In this document: positions 45,938 through 55,899 of the stretch, piece after piece
How the letters are laid out: each line of letters starts with the position of its first letter
How positions within the stretch are numbered: position 1 is the first letter of the stretch
Origin: Methanobacterium sp. BRmetb2
Lineage (GTDB): Archaea; Methanobacteriota; Methanobacteria; Methanobacteriales; Methanobacteriaceae
Assembly (NCBI GenBank): GCA_003491285.1
Contig: CP022705.1
Coordinates: 372,001 to 436,000, forward strand
Length of the DNA: 64,000 nt
Reading direction: 5' to 3'
Position numbers and translations under genes: made by a program
Notes under the pieces: generated by a model
What the model was told of the DNA's origin: nothing
The model's input: the letters and a program-made list of their open reading frames with translations, nothing else
Databases searched by the model: none

Positions 45938-47239
45938 TCAAATTTCTTTAATTATTCTTTCCACATTTTGACTAATATCTTGCAATTTTTGAGGGGATTT
46001 TGATTCTACGTAAACCCTTATTAAAGGTTCAAACCGAGATGGCCTCACCAGTACAAAGGAATCTTCCCAATCAACTCTCACGCCATCCTGACAATCTAAA
46101 ATTCCCTCATGAACATATACATCTTTTAAGGAATCCATTATCTTTTCCTTTTTATCATGTTCACACTCAACAGAAAAAATAGTTCTTGGATACTCTGGTA
46201 ATTCCTTTGCCATAGCAGATAAGTGTTGATTATTTTTGCAGATTATCTCCAGCATTTTAGCTGCTGCAAATATAGCATCAAAACATTCGTGAATCTGGGG
46301 AAAAACGTACATACCTGGTTCGTCCCCACCAAATATTGCCTTATTTTCTGCTACTCCATTCAACACCAGATCAACCGGGGTTTTAATTAATTCTCCCCCA
46401 GATTCTTTAATTACCTCCTCCAGAGACATAGATGCCACCACCGATGATATAATTTTTCCTCCGGGATTTTCAGATAGAGCATCCCGAGCAAAAATTCCAA
46501 GTATGGTCTGATCCCGTATAATATTTCCTTTCTCGTCAATAAAAACCACTCGATCTCTATCATTATCCAGTGCAATCCCCATATCTGCACCAACTGCCTT
46601 TACCAAATTAGAAACTAAAGAAAGAGTCTCTGGACTTGGTTCAGAGTACCGGGAAATTTGATCAACAGGTTGACACCCAGTAAGTATCATTTCACATTCT
46701 AATTCTGATAAAATATTAGGAGTCACTGGAGTAGTTAAACCTTTAGCACAATCTAAAATAACTTTAGGATATCTATCACGGATAACTTCCTGATTTACGT
46801 TTTGAACTACTGCATTTCTATATTTGTCAATGTAATCATGGACATAAGATAACTGACCTATCATATCCCAAGGAACCCTTTCTGGATTTTTTTGGACCAA
46901 AGGTATTTTATGGTCACTGAAAACCTTTATAGTGATGTCTTCTGGGTGAAGATGGGAAGCAGTAACAGTAATCACTACACTGGCATCATACAAATTCCTT
47001 GAATAAAATACAGCAGGTATAGGAGAAATTCCACAATCAAAAACATTTATTCCAGCAGCCATAATACCCGAAGTTATGGATCTTTTTATCATCTGCGAAG
47101 CAATACTTGTATCTCTACCTACTACTGCCACTTTTTCTGGCCTTAAAAAAGTTCCTATAACCGTTCCCAAATTAGAAGCAAATTCATTGGTTATCTCTGT
47201 ATTAACATTTCCCCTGATTTCTTTTACATATAAAGCCAT
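45938..47239 (-). CDS. Phosphohexomutase (GlmM/ManB-like) with divergent active site
   Basis: This 433-residue alpha-D-phosphohexomutase keeps the phosphoserine region TASH and the metal loop ALDNDRDRVVFID, and a C-terminal DGVRVDWEDSFVLVRPS. But the opening is MALYVKEIRG instead of FGTSGIRG, the serine loop is TASHLHPED instead of TASHNP, and the phosphate loop reads RPSRFEP instead of RPSGTEP. Phosphoglucosamine mutase for UDP-GlcNAc is the likeliest role given the neighbours, but substrate cannot be fixed. Start ATG 47239 has GGGGGAT four bases upstream; the track to 47272 lacks a site. Confidence 0.85.
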   Translation of the reverse strand: MALYVKEIRGNVNTEITNEFASNLGTVIGTFLRPEKVAVVGRDTSIASQMIKRSITSGIMAAGINVFDCGISPIPAVFYSRNLYDASVVITVTASHLHPEDITIKVFSDHKIPLVQKNPERVPWDMIGQLSYVHDYIDKYRNAVVQNVNQEVIRDRYPKVILDCAKGLTTPVTPNILSELECEMILTGCQPVDQISRYSEPSPETLSLVSNLVKAVGADMGIALDNDRDRVVFIDEKGNIIRDQTILGIFARDALSENPGGKIISSVVASMSLEEVIKESGGELIKTPVDLVLNGVAENKAIFGGDEPGMYVFPQIHECFDAIFAAAKMLEIICKNNQHLSAMAKELPEYPRTIFSVECEHDKKEKIMDSLKDVYVHEGILDCQDGVRVDWEDSFVLVRPSRFEPLIRVYVESKSPQKLQDISQNVERIIKEI

Positions 47240-47313
47240 TAAAATCCCCCTTAAACTATAAAAAAACTCCATTCTACTTAAATATTATTTATTTGAGTCA
47301 ATGATTAACATGT

Positions 47314-48465
47314 TCACCTTAAATAATCATAATCAACTATAGAATCAGCAGGAATAGAAACATTATTTGCTATAAATCTGGATGATTTAATTATGCAACC
47401 TGCACCTAATTCAGTTAAGCTCCCTACCACTGCATCCCTCTCTACAATGGTGTTTTCATTGATTGAACATCTACTATCAATTATACAACCTTCTAAAAAT
47501 GAATTTTCCCCAATTATTGAATTTGAAAAGATAACAGCCCCCTGAATATTAGTATTTTTTTTAATATGCACATTATTGCCTATAACAGTACCTTGAGATA
47601 TTTTACAACCTTCTTCAAGTATACAATTATCTCCGATTACAACTGGTCCTTCTATCCGCACTTTTTCACCAATTTTAGGATTTTTTCCAGTCCATATATT
47701 ACCAAGTCTTCCCACCTGGCGGTTTATCTTTTTACCCTTCAGTCTCTGTTTTATTTCCTGATCTAGAAGGTCGTAAGTAGCTTTTATATAGGTGTCAGGT
47801 CGGCCCACATCATTCCAATAACCATCAAAAATATATCCATAAAACCCAGCCCCTTCTCTGATAAGTTGAGGAAATATGTGTTTAGAAAAATCCACCTCTC
47901 CCCTTTTTCTATCCAAATAATCAAAGATTTCTGGTTGGAATACATATGTTCCAGTGTTAGCAATATTGCTGAAAACCTTATCTGGAGATGGTTTTTCCAA
48001 GTAATTAACAATCTGCTGATTGTCATCAATTTCTGCTATACCAAAATGACTGGGATCATCAACTTGAGTCAAAACCATGGTGGCCATTGCTCCTTTATCT
48101 TTATGGAACTTCAACAAATCACAGAAATTCACATCGGTTATCACATCACCGCTTACCACAAAAAAAGTATCGTCAATAAATTTTTTAACCTTTTTTACTC
48201 CCCCTCCAGTTCCCATGGGCCATGGTTCAACAGAATATTTTATGTTTAAACCCATATCAGTACCATCTTTAAAGTAGCGCTTGATATGAGATGACATATA
48301 ACTAAGAGTAACTATTAAATCAACAAAACCGGATGCTCTGAGTCTTTCAATCATATACTGCATAATAGGTTTGTTCACCAGTGGGACCATAGGTTTAGGT
48401 CTGATAAAAGTCAAAGGACGCAGCCTAGTACCTTTTCCTCCGGCCATAAGCACGGTTTTTATCAT
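47314..48465 (-). CDS. Nucleotidyltransferase with left-handed beta-helix (sugar-1-phosphate NTase)
   Basis: This 383-residue enzyme activates a sugar 1-phosphate as an NDP-sugar. The N-terminal half has LMAGGKGTRLRPLTFIRPKPM and VVSGDVITDV (substrate Asp pair); the C-terminal part is a hexapeptide-repeat helix (GDNCILEEGCKI, GNNVHIKKNTNI and more). It could be GDP-mannose or UDP-GlcNAc/glucose pyrophosphorylase; the family does not tell. I start at ATG 48465 (MIKTVLMAGGKG) rather than the upstream in-frame start that adds 23 non-conserved residues. The mutase gene lies 75 bases downstream. Confidence 0.88.
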   Translation of the reverse strand: MIKTVLMAGGKGTRLRPLTFIRPKPMVPLVNKPIMQYMIERLRASGFVDLIVTLSYMSSHIKRYFKDGTDMGLNIKYSVEPWPMGTGGGVKKVKKFIDDTFFVVSGDVITDVNFCDLLKFHKDKGAMATMVLTQVDDPSHFGIAEIDDNQQIVNYLEKPSPDKVFSNIANTGTYVFQPEIFDYLDRKRGEVDFSKHIFPQLIREGAGFYGYIFDGYWNDVGRPDTYIKATYDLLDQEIKQRLKGKKINRQVGRLGNIWTGKNPKIGEKVRIEGPVVIGDNCILEEGCKISQGTVIGNNVHIKKNTNIQGAVIFSNSIIGENSFLEGCIIDSRCSINENTIVERDAVVGSLTELGAGCIIKSSRFIANNVSIPADSIVDYDYLR

Positions 48466-48690
48466 AATATCTAAGTTATTTATCTTATTTTCAAAATATA
48501 TATAATTTTTGTACAAAAAAACCAATAAAAACAATATACAATAAGATATAAGCTATAAAAACCTCATTTTTCGTATAAAAAGTTTAAAATATCTTTATGA
48601 AAATTATTCACCTAATTAATTAGACTCATCCAAAAATGATTTGATATCCATACTATGGTTTAAAACCAAATAATCCAATCTTAACAATGT

Positions 48691-49509
48691 TTAATCAGAA
48701 TATTTTAAAACATTCATCATATTTTTTTCAGCCAAAACAAGGGTGTAATTTGAGAGATACTCCCTACTTAAATAATTAAAAAATTTTTCCTTAGCATACT
48801 CATTGTATTCAAAATTTAGGTTATCATATTCAACACCCATAAGAATTAAACCAGGAGCAGGCATTGGTTGAATATTGATTTTAGATGACTTAAAGGAAGG
48901 ATCGAATAATTTATCCAATTCCAGTAAATTGAGTTGACTTTTGCCAATCATCAATAACACAGTTACAATTTTCCGCACCATGTTCCAGAGAAAACTTTCA
49001 CCATAAACATCTATTATTAAATAATCATTTTTTCTGGATATTCTTAATTGGTTAATTTTTCGAATGGGATTTCTTTCACTTTTTTTTGAAAACTTTTGGA
49101 AATTATGGGTTCCTTCAAATCTAACAGATGCTTTTTTCATTAACTCTAAATCAAGCTCTTCATCCGGCAGTAACAAGTAACGATAATGCCTTTGTCTAGC
49201 AAACCTAGGATTAAATTCATTTGAAACTTTAGAACTGGCCAAAATTCTTATATCGTCGGATAAAAAACTGTTAACATGATTTATTCTTAATTTATTAGAT
49301 GTTTTAAAGGAGACAACATTTCCCAAGGCATGAACTCCACTATCAGTCCTTCCGGCAATGGAAAATTCTGAAGTTCTAGTATCCTCAATCATTCCTGATT
49401 TTTTAAGTGCTTGGATCAGCTCTCCCTCCACAGTTCTAAGTCCCGGTTGTCTCTGAAAGCCATGGAAAGGCGTGCCAAGGTAGGCAATCTTTAAAGCTAA
49501 TATGTCCAT
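48691..49509 (-). CDS. truA: tRNA pseudouridine synthase A
   Basis: It makes pseudouridine at positions 38-40 of the tRNA anticodon arm. The 272-residue protein begins LKIAYLGTPFHGFQRQPG, has the catalytic aspartate in AGRTDSGVHALG, RHYRYLLL, and SFLWNMVRKIV. I start at ATG 49509, with GGTG eight bases upstream; an in-frame start at 49545 would add 12 unconserved residues. Confidence 0.94.
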   Translation of the reverse strand: MDILALKIAYLGTPFHGFQRQPGLRTVEGELIQALKKSGMIEDTRTSEFSIAGRTDSGVHALGNVVSFKTSNKLRINHVNSFLSDDIRILASSKVSNEFNPRFARQRHYRYLLLPDEELDLELMKKASVRFEGTHNFQKFSKKSERNPIRKINQLRISRKNDYLIIDVYGESFLWNMVRKIVTVLLMIGKSQLNLLELDKLFDPSFKSSKINIQPMPAPGLILMGVEYDNLNFEYNEYAKEKFFNYLSREYLSNYTLVLAEKNMMNVLKYSD

Positions 49510-49606
49510 TCTAACACCAAAAACCATTATTCTATTGGAATTCAATTAATTTTATTTATTAAATAGATAATTAGATTATAAATAATTAAATATTTAAGAT
49601 TAACAA

Positions 49607-50614
49607 ATGATTCCTATGAGATCCCCTTTTTCACCATTTAAAAACAATTTTCATGAAAAAAAGATGGATAACGATCAAAAAATTGGATTTGTGGACAAAA
49701 AATGGGGATATTTAAGTATAGTCGCTGCTATGATTTTTTTTGGAATTTCCAGCACATTTAACAAAATTTTGTTATCAGATATTCATCCTATTTCTTTAGC
49801 CGCGCTAACTTACATAATTGCAGGATTGTTCCTTATAGGGATCCGTTTTTCACCTCTTAAAGATAAAATCCTCAATATATTAAACCAAAAAACAAAACCC
49901 GATGATTCTATTAAAGCTAAAGATTATGGAATCCTATTTTTGACTGCAATTTTAGGTACAGTTCTAGCACCTATCATATTCTTAAATGGTCTAAATGCCA
50001 CCACAGCAGTTAATACATCTTTATTGATGAATTCAGAAACTCTATTTATAATTCTCATTGGATTCTTTTTTTTAAAAGAACGTTTTGTAAAAAAAGATTA
50101 TATAGGTTTCAGCTTTCTGATTTTAGGAACAATTTTCTTAACAACCAATGGTCACATTGAAAATATTTCAATTAGCTCTGACTTTGGAAACATATTAATA
50201 CTTACTGCTGCTTTCTTTTGGAGTATAGATACCAGTCTAGGAAAACTTTTAAGTGTAAAAAGAGATCTTTTATTAATATCCGCCATCAAATGTTCTATTG
50301 GAGGGATAATTCTATTCTTAATATCTTTAATATTGAATCTAAGTTTCGAAATTCCATTATATAACTTACCCTACTTGTTAACTATTGGAATTGTAAGTGT
50401 AGCTTTATCATTTGTTCTGATTTACTTTGCAACAAGGGAGATTGGTTCGGCACGAGTAGGATCCATCTTTCCATTATCTGCATTATTCGGAGCAATATTC
50501 GCATTTTTAATTCTTGGTGAACCATTTTCATTTCTACAATTGTTATTCGGATTTTTAATGTTCTTAGGAATATTTATTCTCTACAAGAATGGTAAATATC
50601 AGGAAAATGTTTGA
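49607..50614 (+). CDS. EamA-family (DMT) transporter
   Basis: This 335-residue inner-membrane protein has ten hydrophobic segments arranged as two EamA repeats, with a hydrophilic N-terminus of about 35 residues. GISSTFNKILLSDIHPISL opens the first repeat and TSLLMNSETLFIILIGFFFLKERF marks the typical end; the second repeat repeats the pattern with GAIFAFLILGEPFS. It would transport a small metabolite; the substrate is unknown. It is divergent from truA. Confidence 0.87.
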   Translation: MIPMRSPFSPFKNNFHEKKMDNDQKIGFVDKKWGYLSIVAAMIFFGISSTFNKILLSDIHPISLAALTYIIAGLFLIGIRFSPLKDKILNILNQKTKPDDSIKAKDYGILFLTAILGTVLAPIIFLNGLNATTAVNTSLLMNSETLFIILIGFFFLKERFVKKDYIGFSFLILGTIFLTTNGHIENISISSDFGNILILTAAFFWSIDTSLGKLLSVKRDLLLISAIKCSIGGIILFLISLILNLSFEIPLYNLPYLLTIGIVSVALSFVLIYFATREIGSARVGSIFPLSALFGAIFAFLILGEPFSFLQLLFGFLMFLGIFILYKNGKYQENV

Positions 50615-50748
50615 ATTTTAATTTTTGATTCCATAAAAAAATAACATAATTTACAGCAAATTTTATTAAAAATATATTTTATGTAAAAAGTTGAATTATA
50701 TAAATAAATGGGATAAATCTAATTTAACAGTAATATAAAGTGGTCGAA

Positions 50749-51480
50749 ATGTCTCAATCGAATAAGTCAATGTTAATAATACCTGCGGTAGATCTAAAAA
50801 ATGGTAAATGTGTCCAGTTAGTACAGGGAAAGCCTGGAACTGAACAGATTGTTATAGATGACCCTGTAAAAGTGGCCAGACAATGGGAAAGTCAGGGAGC
50901 TCGTCTTTTGCACCTGATAAATCTTGATGGTGCATTTGGTGAGGGTAAAAAAAATCAGGAAATAATTGAAAAAATAGTTGATGAAATTTCAATTCCCATA
51001 CAACTGGGTGGAGGAATTAGAACCCGGAAAGATGCTACAGATCTTTTAGAAAAAGGAATAGACAAAGTAATATTAGGCACCATGGCCATTGAAAATCCAG
51101 AAAATGTCACTGAACTTGCAGAAGAATTTGGAAAAGATAGGATAATTGTGGCTTTGGACAGTAAGGAATCCAAAGTAGTTATTAAAGGTTGGACCCAGAA
51201 AACAGATAAAACTGCCCCAGAATTTGCCAAAATATTTGAAGAAAAAGGTGCAGGATGCATTCTTTATACAAATGTAGACGTAGAAGGTCTTATGCAAGGT
51301 TTCAAAATAGAACCTGCATTAGATCTCATGGAGGCTGTGAAAATACCAGTGATCTATTCTGGAGGAATTACCTCACTGAATGATTTGAGATTACTTAAAA
51401 ATAGTGGTATTTACGGCGTAGTGATTGGTTCTGCATTATATAAAGGTAAAATTGATTTTAAAGAAGCTTTGAACCTCTGA
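50749..51480 (+). CDS. hisA: ProFAR isomerase (HisA)
   Basis: It isomerises N'-(5'-phosphoribosyl)-formimino-AICAR ribonucleotide in histidine synthesis. The 243-residue barrel shows [20 protein letters not shown] with the catalytic Asp, [34 protein letters not shown], and a second phosphate site [11 protein letters not shown]. The start at ATG 50749 is favoured by an upstream GTGG; GTG 50740 is in frame too. It is convergent with the PEP-binding gene. Confidence 0.94.
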   Translation: MSQSNKSMLIIPAVDLKNGKCVQLVQGKPGTEQIVIDDPVKVARQWESQGARLLHLINLDGAFGEGKKNQEIIEKIVDEISIPIQLGGGIRTRKDATDLLEKGIDKVILGTMAIENPENVTELAEEFGKDRIIVALDSKESKVVIKGWTQKTDKTAPEFAKIFEEKGAGCILYTNVDVEGLMQGFKIEPALDLMEAVKIPVIYSGGITSLNDLRLLKNSGIYGVVIGSALYKGKIDFKEALNL

Positions 51481-51504
51481 GAAACTAGAATTAATAGGGG
51501 AATT

Positions 51505-52743
51505 TCAAGTTAAAAAACCCTTCTTAATTATTTCATTTTCAATGTTTTCAACTACTTTTCTCATTCTTAAAATTTGATCGGGATTGGTTGAAATAGAAGT
51601 TATACCATATTCTATCAGTTTTTTAACTATTGACTCGTCAGTTGCAGCATAACCACATAAGCAGCTTTCAATCTCATTTTCCTGACATTTCTTTATTACT
51701 AATTCAACTGTATTTAAAACAGCAGGATGCATCAAATTAAAATGTTTGGCAACTTTTACACTTCTTCTATCAACTGCCAGCAGGGACATAGTTAAGTCAC
51801 TCATACCAATGGAAACAAAATCTATTCCTTCCCTGATAAAATCGTCCAGTATTAATGCAGAAGAAGGAGTTTCAATAGACACGCCAAACTTTATATCTTT
51901 ATGGGGTTTTAATCCTGAACTTTTTAACAATTCTTTAGCTAAAATATATTCAGAAATATCTCTCACAAATGGAATTTTAACGGCAATATTAGTATATCCT
52001 TCTTCATAAATTTCTTTAACAGCTTCAAATTCTGCTTTCAATATTTCTGTATTTTTTAAATCATTATTTATGCCCCTAAAACCTAAAAGAGGATTTTTTT
52101 CACGATTTTCGATTGACCCACCTATCAAATGTGTTAATTCATCACTTAAAATATCAAAAGTTCTAAACCACACAGGTTTTGGATAAAAAACGTTGACAAT
52201 ACCTTTTATACCATTTACAATAGTTTCTGTTAATTTATTTTCCTCTAATAATCTTTGTGGATGTTTTCCTGTACGTATTATTATATTTTCTATTCGAATG
52301 GATCCTACACCATCAGAGAGGGGAGCTACTTCACCAGCAATTTCAGGTATGTTCAAGTTAACCTTCATATTGGTCGATGGATTAAATACTTCAAAAAAAT
52401 CTTTTTCTTCCTCAATTTCTATGAATCCCTGATAAATATTACCTGTTTTGCCATCAACAGTTATAATTGCATCTTCGGGAATGACCTGAGTAGCATTACC
52501 TGTTCCCACAATACAAGGTATTTTCAATTCTCTTAAGACAATAGCAGCATGACTAGTTACTCCACCATAATCAGTTACCACCCCTGCAGCTTTTCGCAGT
52601 AAGGATAACATGTCCCGGGATGCCCTGGAAAGTACAACTATCTCCCCACCTTCAATATCCAATAGGTCATCGATTCTTTTAATTTTTTTTACTTTTCCAA
52701 CACTAACATAGGAACTGGTTCCAATTCCTTTAACAAGTATCAT
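51505..52743 (-). CDS. Stand-alone PEP-binding half of a PEP synthase/PPDK-type protein
   Basis: This 412-residue protein contains the swivelling phosphohistidine domain (GGVTSHAAIVLRELKIPCIVG, with the phosphorylatable His) and the PEP-binding barrel (WFRTFDILSDE, NPLLGFRGI, CLCGYAATDE) but has no N-terminal ATP-grasp domain. The PEP-loop reads SIGMSDLTMSLLAVDRR where PEP synthases have GTNDLTQ, so two substrate-contact positions differ. It begins with its own ATG at 52743 and is divergent from ribL. It may be a regulatory or phosphotransfer relative; it is not a full PEP synthase. Confidence 0.82.
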   Translation of the reverse strand: MILVKGIGTSSYVSVGKVKKIKRIDDLLDIEGGEIVVLSRASRDMLSLLRKAAGVVTDYGGVTSHAAIVLRELKIPCIVGTGNATQVIPEDAIITVDGKTGNIYQGFIEIEEEKDFFEVFNPSTNMKVNLNIPEIAGEVAPLSDGVGSIRIENIIIRTGKHPQRLLEENKLTETIVNGIKGIVNVFYPKPVWFRTFDILSDELTHLIGGSIENREKNPLLGFRGINNDLKNTEILKAEFEAVKEIYEEGYTNIAVKIPFVRDISEYILAKELLKSSGLKPHKDIKFGVSIETPSSALILDDFIREGIDFVSIGMSDLTMSLLAVDRRSVKVAKHFNLMHPAVLNTVELVIKKCQENEIESCLCGYAATDESIVKKLIEYGITSISTNPDQILRMRKVVENIENEIIKKGFLT

Positions 52744-52843
52744 ACAACTTATTTTATCTTGTTTATAACAGAAATATATTTAGTAAATTAAAACCAATTT
52801 AATTTAATCAATGCTTACAATAGAATTTAACTATGGTGAAATA

Positions 52844-53299
52844 ATGAAAACTGTGATGGCTACAGGAACTTTTGATATTATACATCCCGGACATATTTAT
52901 TACCTTAAAGAATCTAAAAAGTTGGGTGGGGAAGATTCTAAACTTGTGGTGGTTTTAGCTAGAGATATTACAGTAAGGGCTAAAAAAAGGATACCAATTG
53001 TAAATGAGAAACAAAGATTAGAAGTGGTAGAGATGTTAAAACCAGTTGACAAAGCATATTTAGGTAGTAAAACTGATATGTTTGAGATTGTAAAAGAAAT
53101 AAAACCAGACATAATTACTCTTGGTCCTGACCAAAAATTTGAGATAGAATTTTTGGAAGAACAACTGAAAAATAGAGACTTAAAAGCAGAAGTTAAAAGA
53201 ATAACAGATTGTAAAGAATCTCCACTTAATAGTACCTGTAAAATAATCAAAAAGATTAAAAGTATGGAATTTGATGAAAACATCTTTAAAGATTGTTAA
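52844..53299 (+). CDS. ribL: FAD synthetase RibL
   Basis: This 151-residue cytidylyltransferase-fold enzyme adenylates FMN to FAD in archaea. It has the HxGH nucleotidyl-transfer motif ([14 protein letters not shown]), [15 protein letters not shown], and [16 protein letters not shown], and [12 protein letters not shown] near the end. I start at ATG 52844, with GGTGA upstream; an ATG at 52811 would add 11 residues unlike the family. It is divergent from the PEP-binding gene and convergent with the wall-hydrolase pair. Confidence 0.9.
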   Translation: MKTVMATGTFDIIHPGHIYYLKESKKLGGEDSKLVVVLARDITVRAKKRIPIVNEKQRLEVVEMLKPVDKAYLGSKTDMFEIVKEIKPDIITLGPDQKFEIEFLEEQLKNRDLKAEVKRITDCKESPLNSTCKIIKKIKSMEFDENIFKDC

Positions 53300-53382
53300 T
53301 TATAAAAATAATTAACATTTATTTAAAAATTTGTTAAATACTAATTTTAATTACTAATTTTAATTTATTAAAAAAGAAAAGA

Positions 53383-55578
53383 TTAGAAAGGCAATTCTGC
53401 ATATCGGCCTTTCCAATACAAAATTTTACAGTTTTGCATAACGCCTAAGCTATTTCTCGAACTGGTTGCATCTGCAGTATACCAATTACCACCTACATAC
53501 AATTCAGCCCACACATGTCCCACTGTCATACTGGTGAATTCACACTGTGCATGAGCATACCTGGCAGGAATACCCACTGATCTGGCCAATGCAATTAATA
53601 AATGGCTGTGATCTATACAGTTTCCATCACGAGTTTTTAAAATGCCCGTCGCACCGTATTTTGTATTGTAATAGAATGTGTAACTCAAATTATCTCTGAC
53701 CCATTTGAATATTCTATCGGCTTTTTCATACGACGTTGTGGCGCCTTGAGTTATAGACAGTGCAAGTGATCTTATTTGAGGATCATCTGACTGACAATTA
53801 TCTGTGGGGACAAGATATTCTTGCATATCGCTAGAACTTCCATTCGAGGAACTTAGAGTTTTTGTGTCAAGAATAGCGTAATTCGGTAGCCTTCCATTGG
53901 TATTATAGAAATCCATTATTTTGGAAAAACTATAAACCATATAGTTAAAGTTGACCTTCCCAACAGAAAACACTGAATAATTTGGTGCTCTGTTGTATGA
54001 TTCCATGAAGGTTTTTAATTTTTTAGCTACATCTAAGTATTCTGATTTATTGATGTTAGCGTTGACGATATCACCGCTAGGACTAGGTGCTTCGCCTAAA
54101 GTCTTGAATGTTATAGGAGCAGAAGTACCCTGATTTACTTGCAGCACACTAGACACCAGTAAGTATAAGAACTCTGACATGCTGATTTGTTTTCCTGAAA
54201 CAGTTACATAGCTAGGAAGCCGTTTATTTGACTCAACAAATGCTTTAACTCTAGAAGCCGCAGCTTTAATCTCTGCTATTGTCGTTGAATTTCCACCTGT
54301 CGAACCAGAGCCCGACGAATTACCGCTGAAAAAATTACTATCAATCAGTCCGTAAGAAAACAGTGCGTAACCACTTGCCCCATTACCAATTGCAACATCT
54401 GAATCCTGCTTTAATTCTGTAGCAGGTAAAGGAGTTAAATCGCTATCCGACCTATAACTCTGCAAACCAGCAACAACCGGCTTACCACCAGCATTATCAA
54501 CAACATATTTTACAACTGACCCAATCCATGCACTATCTGCTTTATAATTGCCTTTATAAACCATAGGGACTAAAAAATCCAAATAATTGGATAATTGAGA
54601 ATAGTCCTGCCCGTAGTAATAGGCATTCACTGATTTTTCAGGCATTAAAGCCGCTGAAACTGCAACTTTTGATTTCACAGATTTCACCGCGTTGTAAGCT
54701 CTTTGGACAAATGAAGTTATGGTTTGTGTACCATTTGTGTATTCATAAGCGGTTCCAGGATATCTCACATAATCTAAGTGAATACCATCGATATTGTAAT
54801 TTTTGGTTATATCTGTAATTGTTTTTATGAGTGCATCGTTAAATGCGGTACTGTTCCCATATCGGGTCTCGTAGCGATACGATGTCTTGGTTACCCATTT
54901 ATACTGAGTTTTATTGACATATTTGTATGCGGTTTTGTATTTTATAGTGTATTTCCAGTTATATTTCCACTTATATTTCCATCGTCCATAAGATTCGTAC
55001 CATACTTTGTACCATGCCTTGTACCAACTTTTATATGAAACTTTATAGGCAACTTTAACTGTTACTGTGTATGGCACCTTCACCTTTTCGGTGTATGGGA
55101 TTTTTACTTGGTAGCTGTAGTTTCCTTGTGGATCAACCCATTTCCCATTGCTGTCTAAAAAACAGGTAATCCATGCATGAACTCTTATTCCGCTTCCATT
55201 CAATTTATTAATCAGTGCTTGTAGTTGAGTGGTGTAGGTGGATGTGTATCCCTTAGTTAAAAGGAATATGTCAGTTATTCCAGAAGCTTTCAGTGTAGTT
55301 ACATTGATGTTATTCACATCTTCAGGTCTCATCCAGAATCCTGTTACATTGGAATATATTCCATCTCCTGCAGCAGCATATTCCGGAATATTTTCTGAAG
55401 AATTGTTGGTAATGTTATTGCTAGATGTAGTCAAGTTATCTTCAATGATTGATTGGGTTGAGCTAGAGTTCGTGTCGTTAATTAATTGCTGGTCTTCTAA
55501 TGTGGCGTATATGCTATTTGTACTGAGCAATGCCACGCCAAATATTAGCAGCACTGCAAGCAACAAATGTCGCTTCAT
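53383..55578 (-). CDS. Secreted glycosidase-like/pseudomurein-binding/transglutaminase-like protein, copy 2
   Basis: Counting from its ATG: a signal peptide (about 1-26), a Ser/Thr/Asn-rich stretch, a glycosidase-like TIM-barrel (about 75-415) with DGIHLDYVRY, interrupted by a Lys/Tyr/Trp-rich insert (about 153-242), two pseudomurein-binding repeats (about 432-575, with GKQISMSEFLYLLVSSV and NYMVYSFSKIMDF), and a transglutaminase-like peptidase domain with C654, H688 and D703 in GNCIDHSH, GHVWAE and ADATS. The last two parts match the layout of pseudomurein endoisopeptidases (PeiW/PeiP). ATG 55578 follows GGAGG by seven bases. The combination suggests cleavage of both glycan and peptide bonds of the wall; activities are inferred. 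Confidence 0.88.
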   Translation of the reverse strand: MKRHLLLAVLLIFGVALLSTNSIYATLEDQQLINDTNSSSTQSIIEDNLTTSSNNITNNSSENIPEYAAAGDGIYSNVTGFWMRPEDVNNINVTTLKASGITDIFLLTKGYTSTYTTQLQALINKLNGSGIRVHAWITCFLDSNGKWVDPQGNYSYQVKIPYTEKVKVPYTVTVKVAYKVSYKSWYKAWYKVWYESYGRWKYKWKYNWKYTIKYKTAYKYVNKTQYKWVTKTSYRYETRYGNSTAFNDALIKTITDITKNYNIDGIHLDYVRYPGTAYEYTNGTQTITSFVQRAYNAVKSVKSKVAVSAALMPEKSVNAYYYGQDYSQLSNYLDFLVPMVYKGNYKADSAWIGSVVKYVVDNAGGKPVVAGLQSYRSDSDLTPLPATELKQDSDVAIGNGASGYALFSYGLIDSNFFSGNSSGSGSTGGNSTTIAEIKAAASRVKAFVESNKRLPSYVTVSGKQISMSEFLYLLVSSVLQVNQGTSAPITFKTLGEAPSPSGDIVNANINKSEYLDVAKKLKTFMESYNRAPNYSVFSVGKVNFNYMVYSFSKIMDFYNTNGRLPNYAILDTKTLSSSNGSSSDMQEYLVPTDNCQSDDPQIRSLALSITQGATTSYEKADRIFKWVRDNLSYTFYYNTKYGATGILKTRDGNCIDHSHLLIALARSVGIPARYAHAQCEFTSMTVGHVWAELYVGGNWYTADATSSRNSLGVMQNCKILYWKGRYAELPF
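54853..55122 (-). other. Lys/Tyr/Trp-rich insert in the glycosidase-like domain
   Basis: This stretch of about 90 codons is made almost only of Lys, Tyr, Trp, Val and Thr, with pairs alternating (YKSWYKAWYKVWYES, then RWKYKWKYNWKYTIKYK). The paralog has 10 or fewer residues here between WIDPK and NNLLNLI, so it is a real insertion rather than a frameshift: the reading frame and flanking sequences continue unbroken. Confidence 0.8.
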
Positions 55579-55660
55579 TATACTGCCTCCATGTTTTTCC
55601 CCAATACCAAATAACTCCATTTTAGGAATTCTTTGGTAAATTATAATTTCAGCTATGATA

Positions 55661-55683
55661 ACATATAAATATTTTGATTTAAA
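55661..55683 (-). promoter_or_regulatory. Promoter of the second wall-hydrolase gene
   Basis: ACATATAAATATTTTGATTT on the plus strand (TATATG and TATTTATA on the minus) is shared almost base for base with the element at 58541-58563 ahead of the paralog. Both lie about 82-85 bases before their starts, implying a leader of roughly 55-60 bases. Confidence 0.55.
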
Positions 55684-55899
55684 ATTAATTAAGAATTGCT
55701 TGCTTATTTAAGATTTAATCATAACTTTATTATCATTTTAACAGTGATTTAATATAGAAATAGTTTAAAAATATATGAAATAAGTGTATAACGTAATCTA
55801 TAATGAAAACTGATAAAAATCAGATAATTATCGTAATAAACTACTGTTTTTAGTATTTATTGAAGAAAATGAGAATTTAAAAAACAAAAATAAGGGGAT

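Noticed and set aside
54853..55122. Frameshift or assembly error producing the aromatic stretch
   Set aside because: The frame is unbroken on both sides and the flanks align with the paralog; the stretch has its own internal order.
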